A stretch of 64,000 nucleotides of DNA, taken from [Bacillus] enclensis (GTDB lineage: Bacteria; Bacillota; Bacilli; Bacillales; Bacillaceae_B). A program made the translations under genes and the position numbers. The stretch covers positions 376,793 to 440,792 of the forward strand of contig NZ_KQ758484.1 of NCBI RefSeq assembly GCF_001456935.1, read 5' to 3'. This document shows positions 25,412 through 33,110 of the stretch, in pieces. Under the pieces are notes generated by a model. It saw only the letters and a program-made list of their open reading frames with translations, made no database searches and was not told where the DNA came from. The first letter of the stretch is position 1, and every line of letters starts with the position of its first letter.

Positions 25412-25600
25412 GTAATTGTAATCAAGGAAAAAAGCTTTATTTTCCCTTCGACATTTCACAACAATTTCTGATATTCGTGACAAATCGATTATTATACTTG
25501 TACAATAACTTTAAAACCCATTAGTCCTTTGTGCCTATATAAGTATCACCCATAGTCTGTTAGGGTGAAGGTAAGTCAAATCAACGAAAGTAGAATATCT

Positions 25601-25927
25601 ATGACAGTAAATGTGTTTTTAGATGATTACCGACACTGTCCACAAGGTTACGTTCTGGCAAAAGACATCGATGAATGTATAGACCTGCTGAAGAGATTTC
25701 CCATCTCTCATCTTTCATTGGATCATGACTTGGAGAGCAAGACGAGAAATGGTCTCATGCTCGTGCATTACATGGTGAAGTATCAATTGTTCGCTGAATC
25801 CATCACGATTCACTCGGCAAACTCAGTTGCCGGAAAACAAATGTTCACGTATTTGAAAGAGGCTCAGAATGAAAACTTGATGCCCCGGTCGATTCACGTC
25901 AGATTACGGCCGTTACCTCTTAGATAA
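25601..25927 (+). CDS. cyclic-phosphate-processing receiver-like (cREC) domain protein
   Basis: 108 residues. The sequence VNVFLDDYRHCPQGYVLAKD, ISHLSLDHDLESKTRNGLMLVHYM and SITIHSANSVAGKQMF resembles the stand-alone receiver-like domain family (cREC) with an N-terminal LDD, a central DHDL and ITIHSAN; it is proposed to process cyclic phosphates, without proof. I place the start at the ATG at 25601; a GTG 12 codons upstream is in frame but has no better ribosome-binding site. Monocistronic. Confidence 0.7.
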   Translation: MTVNVFLDDYRHCPQGYVLAKDIDECIDLLKRFPISHLSLDHDLESKTRNGLMLVHYMVKYQLFAESITIHSANSVAGKQMFTYLKEAQNENLMPRSIHVRLRPLPLR

Positions 25928-25937
25928 TTTCATATAA

Positions 25938-25968
25938 AGGAACTGTTCATTCCGGACAGTTCTTTTTT
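25938..25968 (+). terminator. terminator of the cREC gene
   Basis: Stem AACTGTTC/GACAGTT followed by T6. Confidence 0.75.
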
Positions 25969-26046
25969 GTTTTATGGTTTTTTTCATTTTTTCACTATTT
26001 TCTTTATAATAGTAATAGGATTGATTTTTTGAAAGGGTAGTCTTAT

Positions 26047-27120
26047 ATGAATTTTCTTAAACGTTTCAGGTTTGCGGGGGGACGGATTGCGAAGACCGGG
26101 ATTGCGGTTTTTTTGACGGCCTTTGTCTGCGAACTGTTAAACTGGCCCGCTATGTTTGCTGTCATTACGGCCATTGTGACAATCGAGCCGACAGCAGCAG
26201 ATTCCATTAAAAAAGCGTTTGTCCGATTTCCCGCATCTGCATTGGGTGCGTTATTTGCGGTGATCATTTCCCCGCTTCTCGGAGATCACGCAATCACGTA
26301 TGCACTGGTTGCCATCCTGACGATCATAACCTGCCACAAGCTTCGTCTTGATGCCGGGATACTTGTTGCTACTTTGACCGGTATAGCCATGATTCCCACG
26401 ATTCATGATCATTATGTTGCAACATTCTTTATCAGGCTGGGTACAACCAGTTTGGGACTGATCGTATCCACCCTGGTCAATCTGTGGATCCTTCCGCCTA
26501 AATATTCACCGATCATCAGCAGGAATATCCATGACTTATATGTAAAAACGGGGAACTTATTAGAAAGAAGAGTGAACGAAGTTATTAAGGGAAACTCCCT
26601 GCACCTGGAAACGAAGATGATCTTCACTGACATCACGCGTGAGATCGATAAAACAAATCTTCTGTGTGAATATGAAAAAGAAGAAATGAAGCTCCACCGT
26701 TCCAGCCGGAAAGCCCTGCGGAACCATCATTATCATTTCAAGAAGCTCAACCTGTTAAGGCAGATCCATTTTCATATCGGCAATCTCATCTATCTCCCTG
26801 TGCATGATAAGTCTTTTACTCCTCAGGAGAAGGATAAGATTCTCCAGGCTGTTCATTCACTCAAGAATATCCTCCATCATCCTTCTTATGACATGGAGGA
26901 TGGACATTTCCTCTTGATGAAAGAGTTGCTTCAGGAATTCTGGGAGGATCATGAGGAGCTTCACAACCGAACCATGGAATCGATCAGGCATTATTTTTCC
27001 TGCGAGACAATCTTACTATATGAACTGCTGTCCATCCATGATTTATTGGAGGAGCTGAATGAACTGCATGTATTGGAAAAACAGCATGAAAACGTCTTGG
27101 AGAAATCACTGCAAGTATAA
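26047..27120 (+). CDS. aromatic acid exporter (ArAE/FUSC-like) family membrane protein
   Basis: 357 residues. The first about 150 residues hold four or five hydrophobic segments (IAVFLTAFVCELLNWPAMFAVITAIVTIEPT as landmark pieces WPAMFAVITAIV and ASALGALFAVIISPLL); the rest is a long, soluble, His- and Glu-rich helical domain (KLNLLRQIHFHIGNLIY). This layout matches the YqjA/DUF939-type half of aromatic acid exporters. Substrate is unknown. ATG at 26047 behind GAAAGGG. Convergent with the acyl-CoA dehydrogenase gene. Confidence 0.8.
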   Translation: MNFLKRFRFAGGRIAKTGIAVFLTAFVCELLNWPAMFAVITAIVTIEPTAADSIKKAFVRFPASALGALFAVIISPLLGDHAITYALVAILTIITCHKLRLDAGILVATLTGIAMIPTIHDHYVATFFIRLGTTSLGLIVSTLVNLWILPPKYSPIISRNIHDLYVKTGNLLERRVNEVIKGNSLHLETKMIFTDITREIDKTNLLCEYEKEEMKLHRSSRKALRNHHYHFKKLNLLRQIHFHIGNLIYLPVHDKSFTPQEKDKILQAVHSLKNILHHPSYDMEDGHFLLMKELLQEFWEDHEELHNRTMESIRHYFSCETILLYELLSIHDLLEELNELHVLEKQHENVLEKSLQV

Positions 27121-27159
27121 AAGGATCGCGTGGAACCATTGTTCCTGCGATCCTTTTAT
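27118..27159. terminator. bidirectional terminator
   Basis: Stem AAAAGGATCGC/GCGATCCTTTT with GTGGAAC/GTTCC inner pairing, between two converging genes. Confidence 0.85.
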
Positions 27160-27167
27160 AACGGCTA

Positions 27168-28337
27168 TTATTCTTTTAACGCTTTACCAGCGAGCATGGA
27201 GATGACCATGTCATCCATCGGCGGGTTATGGAGACCTGCTCTTACGTCCCTGTAGTACCTCTGCATAGGGTTTGATCTGAACAGACTTCTGGCCCCGACG
27301 ATCCGCATGGCGGTGTCGACAATCCGGAAAGCGCTGTTTGTCACGATATGCTTTACAGAGGCAAGCTCTGCTGCCATCCCGTGCCTCTTATCCGGTTCCT
27401 TATCCCACTTATCGGCGACTGAATAAAGAATCTGCCTTGCTTTGAAGAGCTCCAGTTCAATTTCTCCAATTTTCCTTCTGACCTCCGGAACGTCTTTGAT
27501 CGGACCCGGCAGGCTGTTGGGAGAGTACTCTTTGGCAAAATTGATGGCCTCATTCCTGGCTGCAATCGCGACTCCTATATAACAGGCCGGGATATGCAGC
27601 AGCCATGCTTTCGGCAGCTCCTCCCGGGAATCACGTGCATCACTGTCCCGTTCTACCAGGGCATTCCCTGCAACAGTTACATCCTGAAGGACGAGATCAT
27701 CACTGCCCGTACCTTTCATAGAGATGGTATCCCAGGTCTCTTCAATCGATACCCCTTCCTGAGTATGATCGATAAGGAAGAATCCTTTCTCACCGGATTC
27801 ACCGATTCGAGCCGACACCAAAGAATAATCCAGCACCCTGGCCATCGAGGTGAATGTTTTGCGTCCGTTCAATATCCATCCATCTTCGGATTGGTCCGCC
27901 TTTGTTTCAGGAAGGCCTCCCCTGGTCGGGCTTCCGGTTGCCGGCTCCGTTGCCGCCCGGTTTATAAGCGCCTTGTCTTTGACGACTTTTGCACATAGGC
28001 TCTTGAACGTTTCTTCCTTCCAGGGACGGTTTTCAGTGAGTTCCATTAACCCGCCGATATGCCAGCCGATTGACAGCGATGTAGCGGCATCCCCTGTGGC
28101 CAGCCTTTCCTGAAGCATCACCATTTCATACAAACTGATCTCTTCCCCGCCATATTCCCTCGGCACGCTCAAGGACGCATAACCTGATTTCTTTATATCA
28201 GAGAAATTTTCAAATGGGAAAGCCTCTTCCCTGTCAAACCTTTCAGCACGTGCAGAAAATGTATCAGCCAGCTTTCCTGCCATTTCCAGCAGTTTTCGCT
28301 GACGATCGTTTTGAAGATATGATTCATATAAATCCAC
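27168..28337 (-). CDS. acyl-CoA dehydrogenase family protein
   Basis: 389 residues with the usual three-part ACAD layout: helical N-domain (YASLSVPREYGGEEISLYE), beta-domain (NRAATEPATGSPTRGG, GRKTFTSMARVLD) and C-terminal helical domain (IVDTAMRIVGARSLFRSNPMQRYYRDVRAG in pieces). The ending resembles the desulfurisation/DszC-like or nitroalkane-type ACAD subgroup more than classical fatty acyl-CoA dehydrogenases; the classical catalytic Glu is not obvious. The start is GTG at 28337 after GAGGAGG. No operon partners. Substrate unknown. Confidence 0.8.
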   Translation of the reverse strand: MDLYESYLQNDRQRKLLEMAGKLADTFSARAERFDREEAFPFENFSDIKKSGYASLSVPREYGGEEISLYEMVMLQERLATGDAATSLSIGWHIGGLMELTENRPWKEETFKSLCAKVVKDKALINRAATEPATGSPTRGGLPETKADQSEDGWILNGRKTFTSMARVLDYSLVSARIGESGEKGFFLIDHTQEGVSIEETWDTISMKGTGSDDLVLQDVTVAGNALVERDSDARDSREELPKAWLLHIPACYIGVAIAARNEAINFAKEYSPNSLPGPIKDVPEVRRKIGEIELELFKARQILYSVADKWDKEPDKRHGMAAELASVKHIVTNSAFRIVDTAMRIVGARSLFRSNPMQRYYRDVRAGLHNPPMDDMVISMLAGKALKE

Positions 28338-28477
28338 TAAAAATCCTCCTCTGCCGACATTGACTTACTTCTATGATAATCAATCTATTTTAAGTAAACA
28401 AAGATTTTGTCCCATTAAACCAATCTGATTAATTATTATTCGTCGTTTCGTGACACCTGCCAGATTTGAAAGCACAC

Positions 28478-28517
28478 AAAAAACCTGCTGCAATGTTGAC
28501 GATGCAGCAGGTTTTTT
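28478..28517. terminator. terminator of the alanine/glutamine symporter gene
   Basis: Stem AAAAAACCTGCTGCA/TGCAGCAGGTTTTTT. Confidence 0.85.
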
Positions 28518-28523
28518 CCTGTG

Positions 28524-29981
28524 TTATGAAGCGTTCTCTTCTTTATCCACCTTGTATTCCTGTTCCCAATACTCAGCGTTCTTGATACCAAGCTTTGTCG
28601 AGTTAAAGACCGGATCAAGCCCCTGCTTCTTCTGTGCTTCGTAATCCTTGAGGGTACGAAGAGCAGGCTTTGCAAGGATCAGGATGGCAATCAGGTTGAG
28701 CCATACCATGAGGCCAAGCCCGATATCCCCAAGTGCCCATGCAAGCGCCGCTTCTTTTACGGCTCCGTAGAATGTGACTCCAAGCAAGACAAGCTTGAGA
28801 ATGAAAATGGCCGGCTTGGCGTTTTTGCCTCTTAATAAATATGCTACATTCGTTTCAGCCATATAGTAATATGCCATAATGGTTGTAAAGGCAAAGAAGA
28901 ATAGTGCGACCGCAACGAACCCTGCACCGAAGCCGGGAATGACTGATTCAATCGCTGCCTGTGTATAAGCAGGACCTGCCTCAACGCCTTCCAGATTCGT
29001 GACAATCGCAGTCCCGTCAGGTTTTTCTACGTTATAGGCACCTGTAAATAAAATCATGAATGCCGTTGCCGAACAAACTAGAAGCGTATCAATGTAAACG
29101 GAAGATGCCTGCACCAAACCTTGTTTGGCCGGATGGGATACTTCAGCTGCTGCTGCATGGTGAGGTCCAGTACCCTGACCTGCTTCGTTGGAGTAGACTC
29201 CTCGTTTTACGCCCCAGGCAATCGCGCTTCCGATGATTCCTCCGAATGCTGCGTCTGCACCGAATGCACTTTTGAAAATAAGTGAAATGACACCAGGAAT
29301 CTCTCCAATGTTCATCCCCACAATCACAAGAGCCAGAAGGATATAAGCAACAGCCATGAATGGCACGACGTAGGAAGCTACACCTGCAATACGCTTAACT
29401 CCCCCGAAGATGATCACGGCAAGAAGGATGACTAATCCAATTCCTGTCACGGACGTATTAACTCCAAACGCATTATCAAGTCCCTGTGCAATGGAGTTTG
29501 ATTGGATCCCCGGCATCAATACCCCGATCGCAAGGAGTGTAGCCAGTGAAAATAGTACTGCATACCACTTCACACCGATCCCTTTTTCAATATAATACGC
29601 CGGTCCCCCGCGGTATTCCCCATCCTGTTTCACTTTATAGATCTGTGCCAGTGTCGATTCGATGAAGGCGCTGCTCGCCCCGATGAAAGCGATGGCCCAC
29701 ATCCAGAAGACAGCACCCGGTCCGCCGAATGCGATGGCGGTTGCCGTACCTGCAATATTCCCTGTCCCTACACGCCCTGACAAGGATAGTGCCAGAGACT
29801 GGAATGAGGATACCCCGGATTTCGAGCTGCTCCCTTTAAACATTTGAACCACCATGTCCTTAATGAGACGCACCTGCAAAAACCTTGTTAAGATAGAAAA
29901 TAAAAGACCTACACCTAAACAAAAGTAAATCATCACGGGTGACCAAAGAATACCCACCAATTTGCCTACAATTTCTTCCAC
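28524..29981 (-). CDS. sodium:alanine/glutamine symporter (AGCS family)
   Basis: 485 residues with about 10-11 hydrophobic segments. AGCS signatures are FQSLALSLSGRVGTGNIAGTATAI (landmark GRVGTGNIAG), GGPGAVFWMW, EYRGGPAYYIEKG and GVYSNEAGQGTGPHHAAAAEVSHP. It co-transports Na+ with alanine, glycine or glutamine (AlsT/GlnT-like). The start is GTG at 29981 after AAGGGGGAAACACT. Monocistronic with strong terminator. No riboswitch is visible upstream. Confidence 0.9.
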   Translation of the reverse strand: MEEIVGKLVGILWSPVMIYFCLGVGLLFSILTRFLQVRLIKDMVVQMFKGSSSKSGVSSFQSLALSLSGRVGTGNIAGTATAIAFGGPGAVFWMWAIAFIGASSAFIESTLAQIYKVKQDGEYRGGPAYYIEKGIGVKWYAVLFSLATLLAIGVLMPGIQSNSIAQGLDNAFGVNTSVTGIGLVILLAVIIFGGVKRIAGVASYVVPFMAVAYILLALVIVGMNIGEIPGVISLIFKSAFGADAAFGGIIGSAIAWGVKRGVYSNEAGQGTGPHHAAAAEVSHPAKQGLVQASSVYIDTLLVCSATAFMILFTGAYNVEKPDGTAIVTNLEGVEAGPAYTQAAIESVIPGFGAGFVAVALFFFAFTTIMAYYYMAETNVAYLLRGKNAKPAIFILKLVLLGVTFYGAVKEAALAWALGDIGLGLMVWLNLIAILILAKPALRTLKDYEAQKKQGLDPVFNSTKLGIKNAEYWEQEYKVDKEENAS

Positions 29982-30164
29982 AGTGTTTCCCCCTTTTCTC
30001 CCAAAAATTATCTAACTATTAAGAATTATATTTTATTTGACACAAATTAGACAATCTTTTTTTCTCCGTAAAAAAGCCGTTATACTCCAAAACCCTTTCA
30101 TAGCAGTACCCGGCCTGTATAAAAAAATTTTTTGGGCACCCTAATGTCAAAAGGAGGTTATATC

Positions 30165-30413
30165 ATGTCGAGAAGAAAACTTTTAGTGCCAGAAGCCCGG
30201 CTGGCAATGGATCAGCTGAAAGCAAAGGTTTCAGGTGTAAGCGACCCGAAGGAAGCGAAATTTGAAGCTGCCAGGGAGCAGGGAATCCCTCTGGATAACG
30301 GCTACAACGGGAAACTGACTTCCGAACAGGCTGGGAAGATCGGCGGCCGGATGGGCGGGAATATGGTCAAGGAGTTAGTGAGGATGGCTCAGGAAAATTT
30401 AAATAAGAAATGA
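30165..30413 (+). CDS. alpha/beta-type small acid-soluble spore protein
   Basis: 82 residues. The SASP halves are visible: KFEAAREQGIPLDNGYNG around the GPR protease site, and KLTSEQAGKIGGRMGGNMVKELVRMAQ at the C-terminus (landmarks TSEQAGKIGG and MVKELV). These proteins coat and protect spore DNA and are degraded on germination. It has an extra GG(R)MGG insertion compared with typical SspA/B. The ATG at 30165 follows AAAGGAGGTTATATC. TGTATA at 30116 with a weak CACCCTA at 30137 might be a SigG promoter, but the match is poor. Confidence 0.92.
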   Translation: MSRRKLLVPEARLAMDQLKAKVSGVSDPKEAKFEAAREQGIPLDNGYNGKLTSEQAGKIGGRMGGNMVKELVRMAQENLNKK

Positions 30414-30473
30414 AGGGTGCTTAAGCATGTACAGGTCGAAGCAGCAGTGCTGCCTGCACATATTAATCCACGA

Positions 30474-30511
30474 AAAAGGACTGAATTCAATTTACGAATT
30501 CAGTCCTTTTT
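30474..30511. terminator. bidirectional terminator
   Basis: AAAAAGGACTGAATTC/GAATTCAGTCCTTTTT perfect stem; the DUF421 stop codon lies in it. Confidence 0.9.
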
Positions 30512-31027
30512 CCCTTCCCCATATCCAAATACATGTTTAAGTGAATCAGAATCTTCTTCAGCAGTGTGGCCGATTACCGAAAATCCTCCATCACTTTCCA
30601 AAATGACTATATTCACGTCTTGCAGGGATGCGTAACCGGCATTTCGCACCACCTGAAGAACTTCCCTCTTTGTAATGCGTTCCTTTCTGAGAACTCTCTC
30701 ATGAAACTGATCCTTGTAATAAAGAAGCGCCGGCGATGATTTAAGGAGGGTGCTGAACGTTTCAGAGCGGGAAGACATCCAGGTACCGATAAACTGTAAA
30801 GTAATTAACAGTACTATAGCGGCCACACCTTCTATCAAGGGCACTTTCTTATTCAAAAGGATCTGTGACAGGATTGCCCCGATCGAAACGGTTACCACAA
30901 GGTCATAGGCATTTAATTTAGACAGCGTCCTTTTTCCCGATAACCTCAACAATGCGACCAGTGAGATATATGCGAGGATCCCGACGACCAGGATACGGTA
31001 AATGCCATATAGACTGCCAATAAGCAT
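30500..31027 (-). CDS. DUF421 (YetF-like) membrane protein
   Basis: 175 residues: three hydrophobic N-terminal segments including RLSGKRTLSKLNAYDLVVTVSIGAIL (landmarks GKRTLSKLNAYD and VSIGAILSQ), then a small soluble C-terminal domain (ALLYYKDQFHERVLRKERITKREVLQVVR). YetF-family members occur in spore and vegetative membranes of Bacilli; some act in spore germination complexes. This copy is shorter than YetF. ATG at 31027 behind GGAGGCATAAG; 15 bp after the UDG gene, so probably co-transcribed with it. Confidence 0.85.
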   Translation of the reverse strand: MLIGSLYGIYRILVVGILAYISLVALLRLSGKRTLSKLNAYDLVVTVSIGAILSQILLNKKVPLIEGVAAIVLLITLQFIGTWMSSRSETFSTLLKSSPALLYYKDQFHERVLRKERITKREVLQVVRNAGYASLQDVNIVILESDGGFSVIGHTAEEDSDSLKHVFGYGEGKKD

Positions 31028-31042
31028 CTTATGCCTCCTTTA

Positions 31043-31702
31043 TCATTTCTTGCTGGTTAAGATTTTCTTCAGCTCATCCAGGTCTTCATATACTTTTTCA
31101 AGCAGGGACCGATTATAAAAGATGGACGCTGGATGAAAGGTCGGAAATATTGAATATTCCTCTTCGCTGAGAGTCCATTCGTTTGTATTCATATCTTTTA
31201 GCCTGCGGACCGGCGCCTGGATCAGTCTCCCATGGACTTCCGAGATTTTATAGTTCTTACCAAGCAGCCTCTGCAGGCCGATGTTGCCGAGGGTTACAAT
31301 CTGCTTCGGCTTTACATGGCGGATTTCATAATCGACAATCGGCGCATGGGCAAGCTGTTCCTTCATATTCGGCGCCCGGTTGTATTTCTTTTCGATGATT
31401 TCACCATCCGGGCCCTCTTTGTGTACGATTTTAAAAGGTCTGCTCCTCACTGTAGAAGTAAAATAAATATCATCCCGCGAAACACCCAGGTATTCAAAAA
31501 ATTCGTTCAGGACCTTCCCCGCCCTGCCGCTGAAAGGAATTCCATTATGAATTTCCGTTTCTCCAGGGGCTTCCCCCACGATCATGATTTCTGGATTCTC
31601 AGGACCGCGGCCATAAACAAACCCTTCACAATTGTATGGCTCCATTCTTTTTTTGCATTGTTCAACCAAATCTTTCGGCAGCACTTCCATCATCCTTTTC
31701 AT
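31043..31702 (-). CDS. uracil-DNA glycosylase family 4/5-like protein lacking Fe-S cysteines
   Basis: 219 residues. The uracil-binding motif GEAPGETE..GIPFSGRAGKVL and the later FPTFHPASI (catalytic His-Pro motif) place it in the family 4-type UDG group. Family 4 enzymes carry four Cys for a [4Fe-4S] cluster; here only two Cys exist in the whole protein (VEQC and YNC, near residues 15 and 24), and the usual KCRPP region reads VRSRPF. So the cluster is probably lost. It should excise uracil, but activity is not assured. ATG at 31702 after GGAGGGGCGGCC. Confidence 0.8.
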   Translation of the reverse strand: MKRMMEVLPKDLVEQCKKRMEPYNCEGFVYGRGPENPEIMIVGEAPGETEIHNGIPFSGRAGKVLNEFFEYLGVSRDDIYFTSTVRSRPFKIVHKEGPDGEIIEKKYNRAPNMKEQLAHAPIVDYEIRHVKPKQIVTLGNIGLQRLLGKNYKISEVHGRLIQAPVRRLKDMNTNEWTLSEEEYSIFPTFHPASIFYNRSLLEKVYEDLDELKKILTSKK

Positions 31703-31859
31703 CGGCCGCCCCTCCGCATTCGGAACGCTCTGGCGGAAACGGCCGCATCTCTGTTAGTTTCTTTATACCCAACCGGCCTCCAGCTTTACACATCCATATG
31801 TTTATTTCTTCTTTTGTTAAGGAATAGTATGGATATACCAGAACAAGGAGATGGCATTG

Positions 31860-32282
31860 ATGAATCAAACTGAGCTTAAACAGCAGATAATGAAAGTCCT
31901 TGAGGAAAGCAAGGTGGGGACGCTGGCAACGGTAAAAGGCAGGAAACCCCATTCACGCTATATGACTTTTTTCAATGATGATCTGACTCTTTATACACCA
32001 ACAAGCAAAGAAACACATAAAACGGAAGAAATTGAGGAGAACCCGAATGTCCATATCCTCCTCGGGTATGAAGGCGAAGGATACGGGGATACTTTTGTTG
32101 AAATCCAGGGAAAGGCATCGATCGAAGAGTCACGGGAATATAAGGAGAAGCTTTGGAATGAGCATATGGAAAAGTGGTTCGACGGCAAGGATGATCCCAA
32201 TTATATCGTGTTGAAAATCACTCCTGATACCATCCGATTGATGAATGATGATGAAGGGTCGCCGCACACACTTGAATTATAA
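31860..32282 (+). CDS. pyridoxamine 5'-phosphate oxidase-like FMN-binding general stress protein
   Basis: 140 residues with the split-barrel PPOX fold: VLEESKVGTLATVKGRKPHSRYMTFF, LYTPTSKETHKTEEIEENPNVHILLGY and ENWNEHMEKWFDGKDDPNYIVLKITP-like ending. This is the general stress protein 26 (YdaG) group, which binds FMN and has poorly known activity. I choose the ATG at 31860, eight bases after AAGGAG; an ATG three codons upstream touches that site. GTTTAT..GGAATA upstream could be a weak SigB promoter. Confidence 0.85.
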   Translation: MNQTELKQQIMKVLEESKVGTLATVKGRKPHSRYMTFFNDDLTLYTPTSKETHKTEEIEENPNVHILLGYEGEGYGDTFVEIQGKASIEESREYKEKLWNEHMEKWFDGKDDPNYIVLKITPDTIRLMNDDEGSPHTLEL

Positions 32283-32284
32283 TG

Positions 32285-32313
32285 TTGACAAGTAATCAAA
32301 TGCATGATATATT
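32285..32313 (+). promoter_or_regulatory. SigA-type promoter with no downstream ORF
   Basis: TTGACA (32285-32290), a 17-bp spacer and TATATT (32308-32313), immediately after the stop codon of the PPOX-like gene. It reads into the structured region that follows. Confidence 0.65.
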
Positions 32314-32319
32314 TAATCA

Positions 32320-32658
32320 TTGTTAACTTGTGACATAATTAAAACGACTAGAGCAGATAATCTGTAATTCTATTCTGTTTTGATATGTACTTATTCACAC
32401 TGGATCGGCTTCGGAGCCGTAAGGATGTAAGAGAGGTAGGGCTTACGTCGTTTAGGTTCATCAAACGACTCAAGGAATTGCCCGCGGCTGTTTATTATCT
32501 GAATACGTTTAAAGGAAATAAATATATTACTTGTGATGTTGCAAGTTACAGAACATGCCTTTCCGATTAAGGCATGATGGAGGGAGCACTGACAGGAAGT
32601 TCAGTCCCTCACCAATTTTAAAAGCCCTCAGGAAGCGCCGACGCTTACTGGGGGCTTT
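32320..32658 (+). ncRNA. candidate structured RNA with own promoter and terminator
   Basis: No convincing ORF is present. A closing helix CAGATAAT (32354)/ATTATCTG (32494) surrounds three adjacent hairpins: CGGCT/AGCCG (32406-32419), GTAAG/CTTAC (32419-32446) and GTCGTTT/AAACGAC (32447-32469). Then come ACTTG/CAAGT (32530-32548), CATGCCTT/AAGGCATG (32554-32576), GAGGGA..CTGA/TCAGTCCCTC (32580-32610) and a final AAAGCCC..GGGCTTT stem (32621-32658) that may terminate. A SigA promoter ends at 32313. I do not recognise the RNA family. Confidence 0.55.
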
Positions 32659-32718
32659 GTCCATTTATGAAGAGGCCCGTTCAAAACGAAGGATACAATT
32701 TAGTGTATAGGCTCTTAT

Positions 32719-32851
32719 CACCGCTAATGATTTCCGTGCAAGACTTCGCTTTCCGCGGGTAGCCCGTGAGCCTCCTCGGCAAGCCTGCGGGGTCTCACAT
32801 AAGCTACTCTTCCCGCAGGAGTCTTCGTCTTGCACTCCAATCAACCGCTGG
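32719..32851. repeat. family A repeat, copy 5 (intact)
   Basis: Complete copy bounded by ACCGCTAATGATTTCC and AATCAACCGCTGG; arms GTGCAAGAC/GTCTTGCAC. Its central sequence GGTCTCACATAAGCTACTC is the uninterrupted form of the site occupied by repeat B in copy 6. Confidence 0.92.
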
Positions 32852-32888
32852 AACAACTAAAAAATATAGTCCATTTGTAAAAGACTAT

Positions 32889-32939
32889 AAAAACCCGCAC
32901 TTTTCTCCATTCAGAGATGCAGATTAGTGCGGGTTTTTA
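32889..32939. terminator. terminator of the ABC exporter operon
   Basis: AAAAACCCGCACT and AGTGCGGGTTTTTA arms with a 25-nt loop. On the minus strand it lies downstream of the exporter genes. Confidence 0.7.
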
Positions 32940-32993
32940 TTTGGCCAAGATATTTTTGTACCAACCTCTTTCATAATTTATAACTTAATTTGA

Positions 32994-33062
32994 GAATTGG
33001 CCAGTTCATAGCCTCTCGAGAAGTTTTTTCTCCTTCACTGAAGTCGAAGAGCATCTTCACCT
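32994..33062. repeat. family B repeat, copy 3 (decayed)
   Basis: GAATTGGCCAG, CCTCTCGAGA and CACTGAAGTCGAAGA match, in reverse orientation, the end and central hairpin of copy 2 at 14.4 kb; the rest is eroded. Confidence 0.55.
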
Positions 33063-33110
33063 GTTGACTAAAGAGCGTTCTCTTGACTAATAAGATCCTT
33101 CATTTTTTTA

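Noticed and set aside
30116-30143. SigG promoter ahead of the SASP gene
   Set aside because: TGTATA is acceptable, but the -10 element (CACCCTA) and the 15-bp spacing fit poorly; mentioned only in the gene entry.
32385-32570. 61-aa plus-strand frame inside the structured RNA candidate
   Set aside because: No Shine-Dalgarno sequence and the frame crosses several perfect hairpins; treated as noncoding.
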